NCBI RefSeq assembly: GCF_947487805.1
Contig: NZ_CANKXW010000001.1
Coordinates: 743,501-807,500, forward strand
Direction of reading: 5' to 3'
DNA from: an uncultured Tateyamaria sp.
GTDB taxonomy: Bacteria; Pseudomonadota; Alphaproteobacteria; Rhodobacterales; Rhodobacteraceae
DNA length: 64,000 nucleotides
In this document: in pieces, positions 24,760 to 33,996 of the stretch
Position numbering within the stretch: position 1 is the first letter of the stretch
Layout: each line of letters starts with the position of its first letter
Program-made: the position numbers and the translations under genes
Notes under the pieces: generated by a model
Databases searched by the model: none
What the model was told of the DNA's origin: nothing
What the model saw: only the letters and a program-made list of their open reading frames with translations

Positions 24760-25772
24760 TCGAAGGTCCCGGCAACGCGGCCCAAGAGCATGAAGGCCCG
24801 CGCTGTGCGCGTGTCGCTGAGTGCGGAGATGTCCGCGTCGGACGCAGTTTGGGTAAAGCCGGACACCGTGTTGTCGAAGCGGCGCAGGAAGTGGTGGGCC
24901 GCATCGCGAAAGATCGGATCCTGCTTCATGCGCCCGGCGGTCAGCGCCAGCGACGACCGATCCCGCACGCCGCCGAGTGCGGCCACGGGACGGCCCCGCG
25001 CCCCTTCGGCAAACTGGCGCCAGATTTCGGGGCGCGCGCGGTCGGGGCGCAGGTCGTCCATGTAGATGCCGTCCTGGCTGAGCAGGGTCAGAATGTCCTG
25101 TGCGGCCTGGATCAATTGCGCGGTCTCGCGGTCGCGCATGGCCTTGCGCAGCGCGGCAAAGCCCGCCTCGTCCTCGGCGGTTTCGGGGAAATTCAGCGCG
25201 CGGATGAAATCCTCCGTCGCAAGCGGCGGGGTAATGTCCTCGGCCGTAGTGCCAAGCGCCAGTGTCGGTTGGTCATCGGGCACCGTTTCGGCGGATGCCT
25301 TGGGGCGGTGCGGCTGGTCACCTTCGCGGCGGCTGGTGTGGAAGGTCGCCAGCGCGGTTTCCGTGTTGCGGGTCGCGGCAGCGATTTCATCCAGCTTGCG
25401 CGCGACCGAAGGTTCGTCCGAGATGTTGCGGCCTTGGTTCTGGGCGATATAGGCCTGACGGATGGCATCGATGGCGGCTTGCAGCCGCTGGCTTTCTTCG
25501 CGCATCACGCGGGAGGAGCGCGCGGCAGTGGCCGCGACCCAGATCATTGCGACGGGCATGAACACCGCCAGCATGGTGATCAGAAACCGCAACCCTTCGC
25601 CGGTGCCGGTTGTGTCCGCATCCGACAGCAGGAAATAGCCCGCCGCACCAACGAGCCACAGGGCCGACAGCACAAGTGCCGCCACCTCGATCCCGGTGAC
25701 ACCGCCCTGTCTGGGCTTGTCATAGATCCCGAGCGGTGTCGGGCGTGACTGTGATGCGGATTTGTCGGCCAT
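24756..25772 (-). CDS. Two-helix membrane protein of unknown function
   Basis: The 338-residue protein has a short N-terminal tail, two transmembrane helices (about residues 27-49 and 62-82), a coiled-coil stretch (SSRVMREESQRLQAAIDAI) and a soluble C-terminal domain of about 160 residues containing DFIRALNFPETAEDEAGF. I do not recognise the family. The domain faces the cytoplasm if both short loops do. It starts 4 nt after the greA stop on the same strand, so the two are probably co-transcribed. Confidence 0.8.
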   Translation of the reverse strand: MADKSASQSRPTPLGIYDKPRQGGVTGIEVAALVLSALWLVGAAGYFLLSDADTTGTGEGLRFLITMLAVFMPVAMIWVAATAARSSRVMREESQRLQAAIDAIRQAYIAQNQGRNISDEPSVARKLDEIAAATRNTETALATFHTSRREGDQPHRPKASAETVPDDQPTLALGTTAEDITPPLATEDFIRALNFPETAEDEAGFAALRKAMRDRETAQLIQAAQDILTLLSQDGIYMDDLRPDRARPEIWRQFAEGARGRPVAALGGVRDRSSLALTAGRMKQDPIFRDAAHHFLRRFDNTVSGFTQTASDADISALSDTRTARAFMLLGRVAGTFD

Positions 25773-25776
25773 GGCC

Positions 25777-26247
25777 TCAGCTATAGACGATTTTCAGCAC
25801 TTCATAGGACTTTTCACCGCCGGGTGTCCGCACCTCGACGCTGTCGCCCTCTTCTTTGCCGATCAGCGCCCGTGCGATGGGCGATTTGATGTTCAAAAGG
25901 CCCTTTTCGATGTTGGCCTCGTATTCGCCCACGATCTGGTAGGTCTTTTCCTCGTCCGTGTCCTCGTCCACCAGCGTGACCGTCGCGCCGAACTTGATGG
26001 CGCCGGACATCTTGGAGGGGTCGATCACGTCCGCCAGCGAAATCACGCCTTCGAGTTCCTTGATCCGGCCTTCGATGAAGGACTGTTTTTCCTTGGCCGA
26101 GTGGTATTCGGCGTTTTCGGACAGGTCGCCATGTTCGCGCGCCTCGGCAATCGCCTTGATGATGGCGGGGCGTTCTTCGGTCTTGAGATGTTTCAATTCC
26201 GTTTCCAGTGCGGTCGCACCGGCGCGGGTCATTGGGATCTTTTCCAT
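25777..26247 (-). CDS. greA: Transcription elongation factor GreA
   Basis: GreA enters the RNA polymerase secondary channel and stimulates cleavage of backtracked RNA. The 156-residue protein has the N-terminal coiled coil ([40 protein letters not shown]), with the tip acidic residues, and a C-terminal FKBP-like domain ([17 protein letters not shown]). Length and motifs are typical. Confidence 0.97.
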   Translation of the reverse strand: MEKIPMTRAGATALETELKHLKTEERPAIIKAIAEAREHGDLSENAEYHSAKEKQSFIEGRIKELEGVISLADVIDPSKMSGAIKFGATVTLVDEDTDEEKTYQIVGEYEANIEKGLLNIKSPIARALIGKEEGDSVEVRTPGGEKSYEVLKIVYS

Positions 26248-26353
26248 CTGCGTCGTCCTAATTGCGAGCGGCGGCCCCGCAATGGGAGCCGCCGGTACAT
26301 GCGATGGACGATACCTGACCCAATGGGGCGGGGGAATGCAAGTGGATTTGCAA

Positions 26354-26409
26354 GGGGGCGCTGCCCCCGGCCTGCGGCCTCCCCCGAGGTATTTGGTGCG
26401 AAAGGAAGG
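26354..26409. repeat. GC-rich palindromic repeat, REP-like
   Basis: The element lies between greA and the VOC gene, just past the VOC stop. It has a 6-bp stem GGGGGC/GCCCCC with a 3-nt loop, then GGCC-TGC-GGCC, then CCCCCGAGGTATTT. I recall very similar intergenic elements at high copy in Rhodobacteraceae genomes, but no second copy is visible here. It could also fold at the VOC transcript end. Confidence 0.55.
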
Positions 26410-26411
26410 GG

Positions 26412-26795
26412 TCAGTCGTATTGCACGACCTCGTATTCGATGCCGTCATGGTCGTGGAAATAAAACCGTTGGCCGGGTTCGTAGTCATAGTGTTCGCCCG
26501 GTTCGAACCCGGTGGCGACAACCCGGTCGCGCATGGCCGCGATGTCATCGACGACCACGGCGATATGGTTGAGCCCGCCGGTGGTGGTGTAGTTGTCCTC
26601 GCGCGCGCGCAGGCCACCGTCCTTGGGCACGTAAAGGGCAAGGTAGTGGCTGTCGGTGCCGACATGGACGGAGTAGCCCACATCGCGCGAGCCGCCCGTC
26701 CAGCGGACGTGCCATCCGAAGAGGTCGCACATCCAGCGCGCGGTCGCGTCGGGGTCGGTGACGGTGTAGTTGGTATGTTCGAGCCGTGCGGTCAT
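26412..26795 (-). CDS. VOC-family protein (glyoxalase fold) under a SoxR box
   Basis: The 127-residue single-domain protein has the vicinal-oxygen-chelate fold, with probable metal ligands H7, H77 and E122 ([21 protein letters not shown]). The family includes glyoxalases, dioxygenases and antibiotic-resistance proteins. I chose the ATG at 26795 after AAGGAAAG; an in-frame ATG at 26840 falls inside the operator. A perfect SoxR operator sits in its promoter, so it is probably induced by redox-cycling compounds and may modify or bind one. Confidence 0.88.
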   Translation of the reverse strand: MTARLEHTNYTVTDPDATARWMCDLFGWHVRWTGGSRDVGYSVHVGTDSHYLALYVPKDGGLRAREDNYTTTGGLNHIAVVVDDIAAMRDRVVATGFEPGEHYDYEPGQRFYFHDHDGIEYEVVQYD

Positions 26796-26825
26796 CTTGC
26801 TTTCCTTTTGTTGGCGTCTGGGGGT

Positions 26826-26856
26826 AGTGTCCCACCTCAAGTTAACTTGAGGTCAA
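26826..26856 (-). promoter_or_regulatory. SoxR operator within the VOC promoter
   Basis: A perfect 20-bp palindrome (half-site ACCTCAAGTT, 26834-26853) matches the known SoxR box CCTCAAGTTAACTTGAGG. On the minus strand it lies between a -35 TTGACC (26856-26851) and a weak -10 GACACT (26831-26826), 19 nt apart. The over-long spacer is the hallmark of MerR-family activation. The transcript would start about 24 nt before the VOC ATG. soxR itself starts 15 nt on the other side, so it may be autoregulated. Confidence 0.85.
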
Positions 26857-26868
26857 GGGGTTTTTTTC

Positions 26869-27348
26869 ATGGCGGTGTCCGAGGGGTTGAGCATCGGGGA
26901 TCTGGCGGCGCGCACCGGGCTGGCCGTGTCGGCGATCCGGTATTACGAGGACGAAGGCTTGGTGGCGCCGTGGCGCAACTCGGCGGGGCGCAGGCGGTTC
27001 CAGCGCGCTGATATCCGGCGGTTGAGTTTCGTGATGGTGGCGCAGCAATTCGGCTTTACGCTGGCGCAGATCCGGGTGGAACTGGACCGGCTGCCGCGGC
27101 ACCGCGCGCCGTCCAAGGCCGACTGGGCGCGGATCAGTGCGTCGTTTCGCGATGATCTGAACCTGCGGATCGCACAGTTGGAAAAGTTGCGCGACACGCT
27201 GGACGGCTGCATCGGGTGCGGGTGTCTGAGCCTTGAGGCCTGTGCCCTCTACAACCCGGCGGATGATGCGGCACGTCATGGTACGGGGCCGCGGTATTTG
27301 ATGGGCAACAGGCCGGTGCGGCCAGAAAACGGGCAGCAAAATTCATAA
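26869..27348 (+). CDS. soxR: Redox-sensing transcriptional activator SoxR
   Basis: The 159-residue MerR-family regulator has a helix-turn-helix (LSIGDLAARTGLAVSAIRYYE), a dimer helix and the SoxR 2Fe-2S signature C114-x2-C117-x-C119-x5-C125. Oxidation of the cluster by redox-cycling agents or superoxide switches on target promoters. Its divergent VOC gene carries the operator. No soxS is present, as in most non-enteric bacteria, where SoxR acts directly on its targets. Confidence 0.95.
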   Translation: MAVSEGLSIGDLAARTGLAVSAIRYYEDEGLVAPWRNSAGRRRFQRADIRRLSFVMVAQQFGFTLAQIRVELDRLPRHRAPSKADWARISASFRDDLNLRIAQLEKLRDTLDGCIGCGCLSLEACALYNPADDAARHGTGPRYLMGNRPVRPENGQQNS

Positions 27349-27480
27349 CGTGCCGTCGTTTCGTGAATTTTTTCTGGATTTTTTCACGGGGGCATTGCAC
27401 CACGTTGCGCAAGGACGATCTGTGCGCTAGCGACAGAGAAATTTGCGCGGTGGCGCTGGAGTGAAAAGGGAGCAGGCACG

Positions 27481-29130
27481 ATGGCCGAGATTGAACGCGA
27501 AGCGATGGAATATGACGTGGTGATCGTGGGGGCGGGCCCTGCGGGCCTGTCGGCGGCCATTCGCCTGAAACAGCTGGACGCCGACCTGAACGTCGTTGTC
27601 CTCGAGAAGGGGTCGGAAGTGGGCGCACATATCCTGTCGGGTGCGGTGCTGGATCCCAGCGGGCTGGATGCGTTGGTCCCGGACTGGAAGGAAAAGGGCG
27701 CGCCGCTGAACGTGCCGGTCAAGGACGACAATTTCTATATGCTGGGCGAGGCGGGCCAGATCCGTATCCCCAATTTCCCGATGCCGCCGCTGATGAACAA
27801 TCATGGCAATTACATCGTGTCGATGGGCAATGTCTGCCGCTGGATGGCCGAGCAGGCCGAGGAAATGGGTGTCGAGATTTTCCCCGGCATGGCCTGTTCC
27901 GAGCTGGTTTACGGCGACAAGGGCGAAGTGAAGGGCGTGGTGGCCGGTGTCTTTGGCCTTGAGGCGGACGGATCCATCGGCGAAAACACCGAGCCGGGGA
28001 TGGAGCTGCATGGCAAGTACGTGTTCCTGTCCGAAGGCGTGCGTGGGTCGCTGTCCAAGGAGGTGATCGCCAAGTACAACCTGTCGGCGGGCAAGGAGCC
28101 GCAGAAATACGGGCTTGGCATGAAGGAGATCTGGGAGATCGACCCGGCCAAGCACCGCGAAGGATCCGTGACGCACACGATGGGCTGGCCCTTGGGCAAG
28201 AATGCCGGTGGGGGATCGTTCATCTATCACCTGGAGAACAATCAGGTCTATGTCGGCTTTGTCGTGCACCTGAATTACAAGAACCCGCACCTGTTCCCCT
28301 ACATGGAATTCCAACGGTTCAAGCATCACCCGATGGTGGCCGAGCTGCTGAAGGGCGGCAAGCGCGTGGCATATGGTGCGCGGGCAATCTCCGAAGGTGG
28401 ATACCAGTCCATGCCCAAGATGGTGGCGCCGGGCGTGGCGCTCCTGGGTTGTTCGGTGGGCATGGTCAACGTGCCGCGTATCAAAGGCAACCACAACGCG
28501 ATGCTGTCGGGCAAGGCCGCGGCAGAGGCCGCATTCCGCGCCATCAAGAACGACCGGTCGGGTGACGAGCTGTCGGGGTATGAGGCCGAAGTGCGTCAGG
28601 GCGCCATCGGTCAGGACCTGAAAAAAGTGCGCAACGTCAAGCCGCTGTGGTCGAAATACGGTCTGACGGCCAGCCTGATGCTGGGTGGGCTGGACATGTG
28701 GACCAACACGATGGGCTTTTCCCTGTTCGGCACCGTCGGTCATGGCAAATCGGACGCGGACGCGACCGAGGCGGCCAGCGCGCACAAGCCGATCGACTAT
28801 CCCAAGCCCGACGGGACGCTGTCCTTTGACCGGCTGACCAACGTGTCGTTCAGCTTTACCAATCACGAGGAAAGCCAGCCTGCGCACCTGCGCCTGGCCG
28901 ATGATGCCGTGCCGGTTGAGGTCAATCTGGCCAAATATGCCGGGCCGTCGGCGCGCTATTGCCCGGCGGGGGTCTACGAGTTCGTGGAGGAAGAGGGCAA
29001 GGACACGCGCTTTGTCATCAACTTCCAGAACTGCGTGCATTGCAAGACCTGCGACATCAAGGACCCGAGCCAGAACATCACCTGGACGACGCCGCAGGGG
29101 GGCGATGGGCCGAACTATCCCAACATGTGA
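27481..29130 (+). CDS. Electron transfer flavoprotein-ubiquinone oxidoreductase
   Basis: ETF-QO passes electrons from ETF, reduced by acyl-CoA and other dehydrogenases, to ubiquinone at the membrane. The 549-residue protein shows the FAD motif GAGPAGLSAAIRL at about 18-30, EKGSEVGAHILSGAVLDP, and a C-terminal 4Fe-4S ferredoxin-like region with YCPAGVYE and NCVHCKTCDIKDP, ending in GPNYPNM. It serves the acyl-CoA dehydrogenase at 14.8 kb among others; no etfAB is in the window. Confidence 0.96.
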   Translation: MAEIEREAMEYDVVIVGAGPAGLSAAIRLKQLDADLNVVVLEKGSEVGAHILSGAVLDPSGLDALVPDWKEKGAPLNVPVKDDNFYMLGEAGQIRIPNFPMPPLMNNHGNYIVSMGNVCRWMAEQAEEMGVEIFPGMACSELVYGDKGEVKGVVAGVFGLEADGSIGENTEPGMELHGKYVFLSEGVRGSLSKEVIAKYNLSAGKEPQKYGLGMKEIWEIDPAKHREGSVTHTMGWPLGKNAGGGSFIYHLENNQVYVGFVVHLNYKNPHLFPYMEFQRFKHHPMVAELLKGGKRVAYGARAISEGGYQSMPKMVAPGVALLGCSVGMVNVPRIKGNHNAMLSGKAAAEAAFRAIKNDRSGDELSGYEAEVRQGAIGQDLKKVRNVKPLWSKYGLTASLMLGGLDMWTNTMGFSLFGTVGHGKSDADATEAASAHKPIDYPKPDGTLSFDRLTNVSFSFTNHEESQPAHLRLADDAVPVEVNLAKYAGPSARYCPAGVYEFVEEEGKDTRFVINFQNCVHCKTCDIKDPSQNITWTTPQGGDGPNYPNM

Positions 29131-29145
29131 TCCCAAGGGGGTTGC

Positions 29146-29174
29146 AAGGCCGGGCCACAGTGCCCGGCCTTTTG
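29146..29174 (+). terminator. Rho-independent terminator after the ETF-QO gene
   Basis: A perfect 10-bp stem (AAGGCCGGGC and GCCCGGCCTT) with a 6-nt loop is followed by TTGCATT, 16 nt after the stop codon. The T-run is short. Confidence 0.75.
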
Positions 29175-29299
29175 CATTCTGGCGCGGCAAACAAGCGCAA
29201 AAGTGCGGATATGATGACCATTTCGCGAGGTCGCGTTGCACCCCGCGCCAGACATGTTAGCGTTGTCGAAACTCCAGTTTGAGAGGCAGTATTTTGGCA

Positions 29300-31012
29300 A
29301 TGATCCGATCCATTCTCAGCACCACCGCATTGGCCGCTCTTGTCACGCTCACTGCGCAATCGGGTGTGGCGCAGTCCATCGCAGGCCCTTACCTCGCGGG
29401 CCGTCAGGCCGCGCGGCACAGCGATTTCGAAGCCGCGGCAAGGTATTACACGCAAGCGCTGTCGCGCGCGCCCGAGCGGGCGGGTTTGATGGAGGCCACG
29501 GTGACCTCGCATCTTGGGGTGGGGCGCATCGACCGGGCACTGCCTATTGCCAAACTGATGGAATCGCGGGGGCTGCGCAGCCAGTCGGCGCATATGACGG
29601 TGATTGCCGATCTGCTGGCCCGCGAGGAATATGATACCTTTCTCGCCCGCGATGTGGAAACACTGGGCATTGGGCCATTGGTGGACGGGTTGCTGACCGC
29701 ATGGGCAGAGATTGGCGCGGGCCTTGAGGATGAGGGGCTGGCGCGGTTTGACGAGATTGCCAGCGAACGTGGCGTGCGCGGCTTTGCGCTCTATCACAAG
29801 GGGATGGCGCTGGCGGGCTTGGGTGATTTCGAGGCCGCCGAGGCGCTGTTTGTGGACGAGGCGGGGCCGCTGCAACAGACACGGCGGGGTGCCATGGCGC
29901 GAGCCGAGGTGCTGTCGCAACTTGGCCGGAACGAGGACGCGATTGCGTCGCTGCGCGCGGCCTTTGGATCCTCGTCTGATCCTGAGCTGAGCGCCATGGT
30001 TCTGGCGCTTGAGGCGGGCGAGGTGTTGACGTTTACCCATATCACCTCGGCCCGCGACGGGCTGGCGGAGGTGTTCTATTCCCTCGCGGGCGCGCTGCGG
30101 CAGGAGGCGGGGCCGGACTACACCCTGATCTATGGCCGGGTCGCCCGACATCTGCGCCCCGATCACGTGGACGCGCTGTTGCTCAATGCCGATCTGCTCG
30201 AAGAGATGGAGCAGTTTGACCTGGCCACTGCGGCCTATAAGCAGGTGCCGGACGATCATCCGGCCTTTCACGCCGCCGAACTGGGGCGTGCGGCCGCTCT
30301 GCGCCAGTCGGGCAAGCAAGACGCCGCGATCGAAGTGCTGGAGCAGTTGGCCAAGCGGTTCGGGGATCTGCCCATCGTGCATTCGACCCTGGGCGACGTG
30401 CTGCGCCAGCAGGATCGGTTCGAAGAGGCGGTCGCTGCCTACGACATCGCCATCGATCTGACCGGGGAAGAAGAACGCGGCGCGTGGTTCCTGCACTATG
30501 CGCGTGCGATCTCGCTCGAGCGGCTCAAGGAATGGCCGCGGGCCGAGGCGGATTTCCGGCGGGCGCTGGAGCTGAACCCCGGTCAGCCGCAGGTGTTGAA
30601 CTATCTCGGCTATTCGCTGGTCGAGAAACAGATCAAGCTGGACGAGGCGCTGGCCATGATCGAGGAGGCCGTCGCGGCCAGCCCGGATTCGGGCTATATC
30701 GTCGACAGTCTTGGCTGGGTTCTCTACCGGCTGGGCCGCTACGACGAGGCGGTGGGCCATATGGAGCGCGCGGTGGAACTGATGCCGGTGGATCCGGTGG
30801 TCAATGACCATCTGGGCGACGTGTATTGGGCCGTGGGCCGCACCCGCGAGGCGCAGTTTCAGTGGATGCGGGCGCTGTCCTTTGTCGACCCCGATGATGC
30901 CGATGCCGAGGCGGACCCGGACCGCATGCGCCGCAAGCTGGAGGTCGGTCTGGATCAGGTTCTGGAAGAGGAAGGTGCCGCGCCGTTGAAGGTGGCCAAT
31001 GACGACGGTTGA
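29300..31012 (+). CDS. Tetratricopeptide-repeat protein with signal peptide
   Basis: The 570-residue protein starts with a Sec signal (IRSILSTTALAALVTLTAQSG, cleaved near AQS) and consists mainly of TPR repeats, for example AARHSDFEAAARYYTQALSRAP and the well-formed repeats around residues 400-520 (LGWVLYRLGRYDEAVGHMERA). It probably works as a periplasmic scaffold. The start is uncertain: TTG at 29294 has better spacing from the GAGAGG site at 29281, while ATG at 29300 is two codons later. It overlaps ispE by 14 nt. Confidence 0.85.
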   Translation: MIRSILSTTALAALVTLTAQSGVAQSIAGPYLAGRQAARHSDFEAAARYYTQALSRAPERAGLMEATVTSHLGVGRIDRALPIAKLMESRGLRSQSAHMTVIADLLAREEYDTFLARDVETLGIGPLVDGLLTAWAEIGAGLEDEGLARFDEIASERGVRGFALYHKGMALAGLGDFEAAEALFVDEAGPLQQTRRGAMARAEVLSQLGRNEDAIASLRAAFGSSSDPELSAMVLALEAGEVLTFTHITSARDGLAEVFYSLAGALRQEAGPDYTLIYGRVARHLRPDHVDALLLNADLLEEMEQFDLATAAYKQVPDDHPAFHAAELGRAAALRQSGKQDAAIEVLEQLAKRFGDLPIVHSTLGDVLRQQDRFEEAVAAYDIAIDLTGEEERGAWFLHYARAISLERLKEWPRAEADFRRALELNPGQPQVLNYLGYSLVEKQIKLDEALAMIEEAVAASPDSGYIVDSLGWVLYRLGRYDEAVGHMERAVELMPVDPVVNDHLGDVYWAVGRTREAQFQWMRALSFVDPDDADAEADPDRMRRKLEVGLDQVLEEEGAAPLKVANDDG

Positions 31013-31916
31013 GGTCTTTGCCCCGGCCAAGATCAACCTGACCCTGCATGTGACCGGCCAACGGGCGGACGGGTACCACTTGCTCGACAGTCTGGTGGGG
31101 TTTGCAGATATCGGGGACCGGATCACCCTGCACGCGGACTGGCGAGAGACGGCGTTTGAGGTCACTGGCCCCGAAGCGGCGCCGGAATTGCAAAGCGACA
31201 GCAACATCATGTGGCATGCGGCGGCGAAATTCTGGGCGCCGGATCGGCCCCTGTCGATGCAGTTGGAGAAACACCTGCCCATGGCGTCGGGAATCGGCGG
31301 CGGGTCGGCGGATGCGGCGGCGACCTATCGCGGCTTGCTGATGCTGCGCGCGGCGGTTGAGGGGCGGGATGTGCCGCGTGATCCGACACCGCAGGACGCG
31401 CAGGATTTGCTGGATATCGGGGCCGATGTGCCCATGTGTGTGCTCAGCGACCCGGCCCGTGTGCAGGGCATCGGAGAGCAGATTACGCCCGTGCCGGACC
31501 TACATGCCTATCCCGTCGTGCTGGTCAATCCGCGCGTGCAGGTGTCCACGCCTGCCGTGTTCAAGCGGTTGGAGATCAAGGACAATCCGGCGCTGGAGCC
31601 ATGGCCTGCGCCGTTTGATGACCGGGATGCGGCGCTGGCGTGGATGCGGGCGCAGCGTAACGATTTGCAAGACGCGGCCATTCAGGATTGTTCCCAGATC
31701 GGTGACGTTCTGGCGGCCTTGGAACGCAGCGGGCCCTGCAAACTGGCCCGGATGTCAGGGTCGGGGGCCACCTGTTTTGGCCTGTTTGACCGGATGCACA
31801 TGGCGACGGATGCCGCAGACGCAATCCGCACCGCGCACCCCGGTTGGTGGGTGCAGGCGGGGCGCTTGAACGGTGGCAGGCGTGCTGTGCCTCAGTTGAT
31901 CCGTTCGACCACGTAA
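30999..31916 (+). CDS. ispE: 4-diphosphocytidyl-2-C-methyl-D-erythritol kinase
   Basis: IspE phosphorylates CDP-methylerythritol in the MEP isoprenoid pathway. The 305-residue GHMP kinase has APAKINLTLHVTGQRADGYHLLDSL at the N-terminus, the ATP loop LPMASGIGGGSADAAAT at about 90-106, and MSGSGATCFGLF near the end. It overlaps the TPR gene upstream and is convergent with the polyprenyl synthase gene, whose 3' end it overlaps by 25 nt. The two enzymes act in the same wider pathway. Confidence 0.95.
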   Translation: MTTVEVFAPAKINLTLHVTGQRADGYHLLDSLVGFADIGDRITLHADWRETAFEVTGPEAAPELQSDSNIMWHAAAKFWAPDRPLSMQLEKHLPMASGIGGGSADAAATYRGLLMLRAAVEGRDVPRDPTPQDAQDLLDIGADVPMCVLSDPARVQGIGEQITPVPDLHAYPVVLVNPRVQVSTPAVFKRLEIKDNPALEPWPAPFDDRDAALAWMRAQRNDLQDAAIQDCSQIGDVLAALERSGPCKLARMSGSGATCFGLFDRMHMATDAADAIRTAHPGWWVQAGRLNGGRRAVPQLIRSTT

Positions 31917-32890
31917 TCGGCCAAATCGATCAGCATCTGTTTCAGGTCATGGTCAGGCAAACGGGTCAGGGCATCCTTGGCCTTGGCGGCCCAGGCCATT
32001 GCGTCATCCTTTGTCGCTTCCAGCGCGCCGTGCTTGTGCAGCAGGTCCAGCGCGTGATCGAGGTCGCCGTCCTCCTGCTTGCCCTTTTCGATGGTGCGTG
32101 ACCAGAACGCGCGTTCCTCGGCATCGGCCTGTGCCACCGCCTTGATCACTGGCAGCGTCAGTTTGCGTTCGCGGAAATCATCGCCCACGTTCTTGCCCGT
32201 GGCCGCTGACATGCCTTGGTAGTCCAGGAGGTCATCGACAATCTGAAACGACACGCCGAGCGCGTCGCCATAGTCAAAGAGTGCCTGCACGGTTGCATCA
32301 TCCGCACCCGCGATTACGCCACCCACTTCGGTGGCGGCGGAAAACAGGGCGGCGGTCTTGCCGCGCACCACTTGCAGGTAGACCGCCTCGTCGGTGGCCA
32401 GATCCTGCGCGGCGGTCATTTGCAGCACTTCGCCCTCTGCAATGGTGGCGGAGGCGTCGGACAGGATGCGCAAGACGCGCATGTTGCCCGTTTCGGTCAT
32501 CAGCTGGAAACTGCGGGAAAAGAGGTAATCGCCCACCAGCACAGAGGATTTGTTGTCCCAAAGCAGGTTTGCGGTCGGTCGGCCACGGCGCTGGCCGCTT
32601 TCGTCCACCACGTCGTCATGCAGCAGGGTCGCGGTGTGAATGAACTCGACCGTCGCGGCGAGATGCACGTGATAGGGGCTGGTATTGCCGCACATGTGTG
32701 CCGTTGCGAGCGTCAGCATGGGCCGCAGACGCTTGCCGCCCGCGTCGACCAGATGGCGCGTGACCTCCGGAATGCGGGGCGCATGTTTGGACGCCATACG
32801 GTCCTGAATCAGCCGATTTACAGCGTCCAGATCATCCGCCAGCCATGCCGCCAGACGGTCATGCGGTTTTGCGATGTCAGATGCGTCCAT
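31892..32890 (-). CDS. Long-chain polyprenyl diphosphate synthase (ubiquinone side chain)
   Basis: The 332-residue trans-prenyltransferase has GGKRLRP at 51-57, the first Asp-rich motif D92-D-x-x-D96 and the second D219-D-x-x-D223. It condenses isopentenyl diphosphate into an octa- or decaprenyl chain for ubiquinone; decaprenyl is usual in this group, but chain length cannot be read here. I chose the ATG at 32890; the in-frame ATG at 32944 would add a poorly matching 18 residues and overlap the divergent gene's leader. Confidence 0.92.
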   Translation of the reverse strand: MDASDIAKPHDRLAAWLADDLDAVNRLIQDRMASKHAPRIPEVTRHLVDAGGKRLRPMLTLATAHMCGNTSPYHVHLAATVEFIHTATLLHDDVVDESGQRRGRPTANLLWDNKSSVLVGDYLFSRSFQLMTETGNMRVLRILSDASATIAEGEVLQMTAAQDLATDEAVYLQVVRGKTAALFSAATEVGGVIAGADDATVQALFDYGDALGVSFQIVDDLLDYQGMSAATGKNVGDDFRERKLTLPVIKAVAQADAEERAFWSRTIEKGKQEDGDLDHALDLLHKHGALEATKDDAMAWAAKAKDALTRLPDHDLKQMLIDLADYVVERIN

Positions 32891-32947
32891 ACCTTGCCCC
32901 AATGCACCCCCTCGACATTTGCGACGGGATGCCCCTACATCCATGAT

Positions 32948-33163
32948 ATGAAGGAACTTTTGCGCAGCACCGACCCGACGATCATCGCCTTTGCCACGGC
33001 CCTTCTCGAGGGCGAGGATATAGCCTGCTTTCAGATGGACGTAAATATGAGCATCCTCGAAGGCGGCATCGGAATTTTCCCGCGTCGGCTGATGGTGCGG
33101 GCGGATGAATATGACGCGGCACTGCGGGTGATGCAGGACAATGAAATCGACCTCGGACGATGA
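32948..33163 (+). CDS. DUF2007 small protein
   Basis: The 71-residue protein (MKELLRSTDPTIIAFATALL, then EGEDIACFQMDVNMSILEGG) fits DUF2007, annotated as a putative signal-transducing protein because of its PII-like alpha/beta fold: L-R-T/S-D near the start, an L-x-x-x-x-I core and a final VRADEYDAALRVM helix. Its function is unknown. It overlaps the methyltransferase gene by 23 nt, so the two are coupled. Confidence 0.88.
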   Translation: MKELLRSTDPTIIAFATALLEGEDIACFQMDVNMSILEGGIGIFPRRLMVRADEYDAALRVMQDNEIDLGR

Positions 33164-33884
33164 CCTGACCCACGATGCCTTTCTGGGCGGGCGGTTGCAC
33201 CTGTGGCAGCCGCGCGCGGGCTATCGCGCGGGGGTCGATCCGGTTCTGCTGGCCGCCAGCATCCCGGCGCGGGCGGGGCAATCTGTCTTGGATCTGGGCT
33301 GCGGTGCGGGGGCGGCGGCGCTGTGTCTGGGCGCGCGCGTGCCGGGCCTGTCGCTGTTGGGCGTGGAACGGCAGGCGGAGTACGCGGCGCTCGCCGAACG
33401 TAACGGGCTTGAGACGGCGGTGGCGGACATTCGCGCCTTGCCGCACGACATTCGCAGCCGGAGCTTTGATCACGTCATCGCCAACCCGCCCTTTTTCGAC
33501 CGCGCAGCAGGGCACAGCGCGTCCGATCAGGGCCGAGAGGCCGGACGCGGCTATGACACGCACGTGGAGGCCTGGATTGATGCGGCGGCGCGACGGTTGC
33601 GGCACAAGGGGTTCCTGCACATGATCCACCGGGCCGAACGGGTGCCGGATATGCTGGGCGGTGCGCATGGGCGTCTGGGCTCGCCCGAAATCTGGCCGAT
33701 CTGTCCTCGGGTCGGAAAACCGGCAGAACTGGTGATTTTCCGGGCACGCAAGGACGGTCGCGCGGATTTTCGCCTGCATTCTCCGATCATTTTACACAGC
33801 GGTGCGCGGCACGAGCGCGATGGCGACAGCTATACCCCTGAAATCCAAGCCGTTTTGCGCAACGGTGCGGCGCTGCCCCTTTAA
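33141..33884 (+). CDS. TrmN6-like N6-adenine methyltransferase
   Basis: The 247-residue SAM-dependent methyltransferase has the cofactor loop VLDLGCGAGAAALCL at about 49-63 and the adenine-N6 catalytic motif NPPFF (about residues 114-118). It resembles tRNA1(Val) A37 N6-methyltransferase; the N-terminal DDAFLGGRLHLWQPRAGYRAGVDPVLLAA pattern is typical of that family. The substrate is probable, not shown. It overlaps the DUF2007 gene. Confidence 0.85.
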   Translation: MKSTSDDDLTHDAFLGGRLHLWQPRAGYRAGVDPVLLAASIPARAGQSVLDLGCGAGAAALCLGARVPGLSLLGVERQAEYAALAERNGLETAVADIRALPHDIRSRSFDHVIANPPFFDRAAGHSASDQGREAGRGYDTHVEAWIDAAARRLRHKGFLHMIHRAERVPDMLGGAHGRLGSPEIWPICPRVGKPAELVIFRARKDGRADFRLHSPIILHSGARHERDGDSYTPEIQAVLRNGAALPL

Positions 33885-33996
33885 CCACTCATTAAGGTTG
33901 GGATGCTTTTGTTATCCACATGCTGCGCGTGCGGCGTGACTTGGCGCATATCTTGTGCTTGGCTGCACGTGCACTTTATCAGCAAGGAGGACCCGC

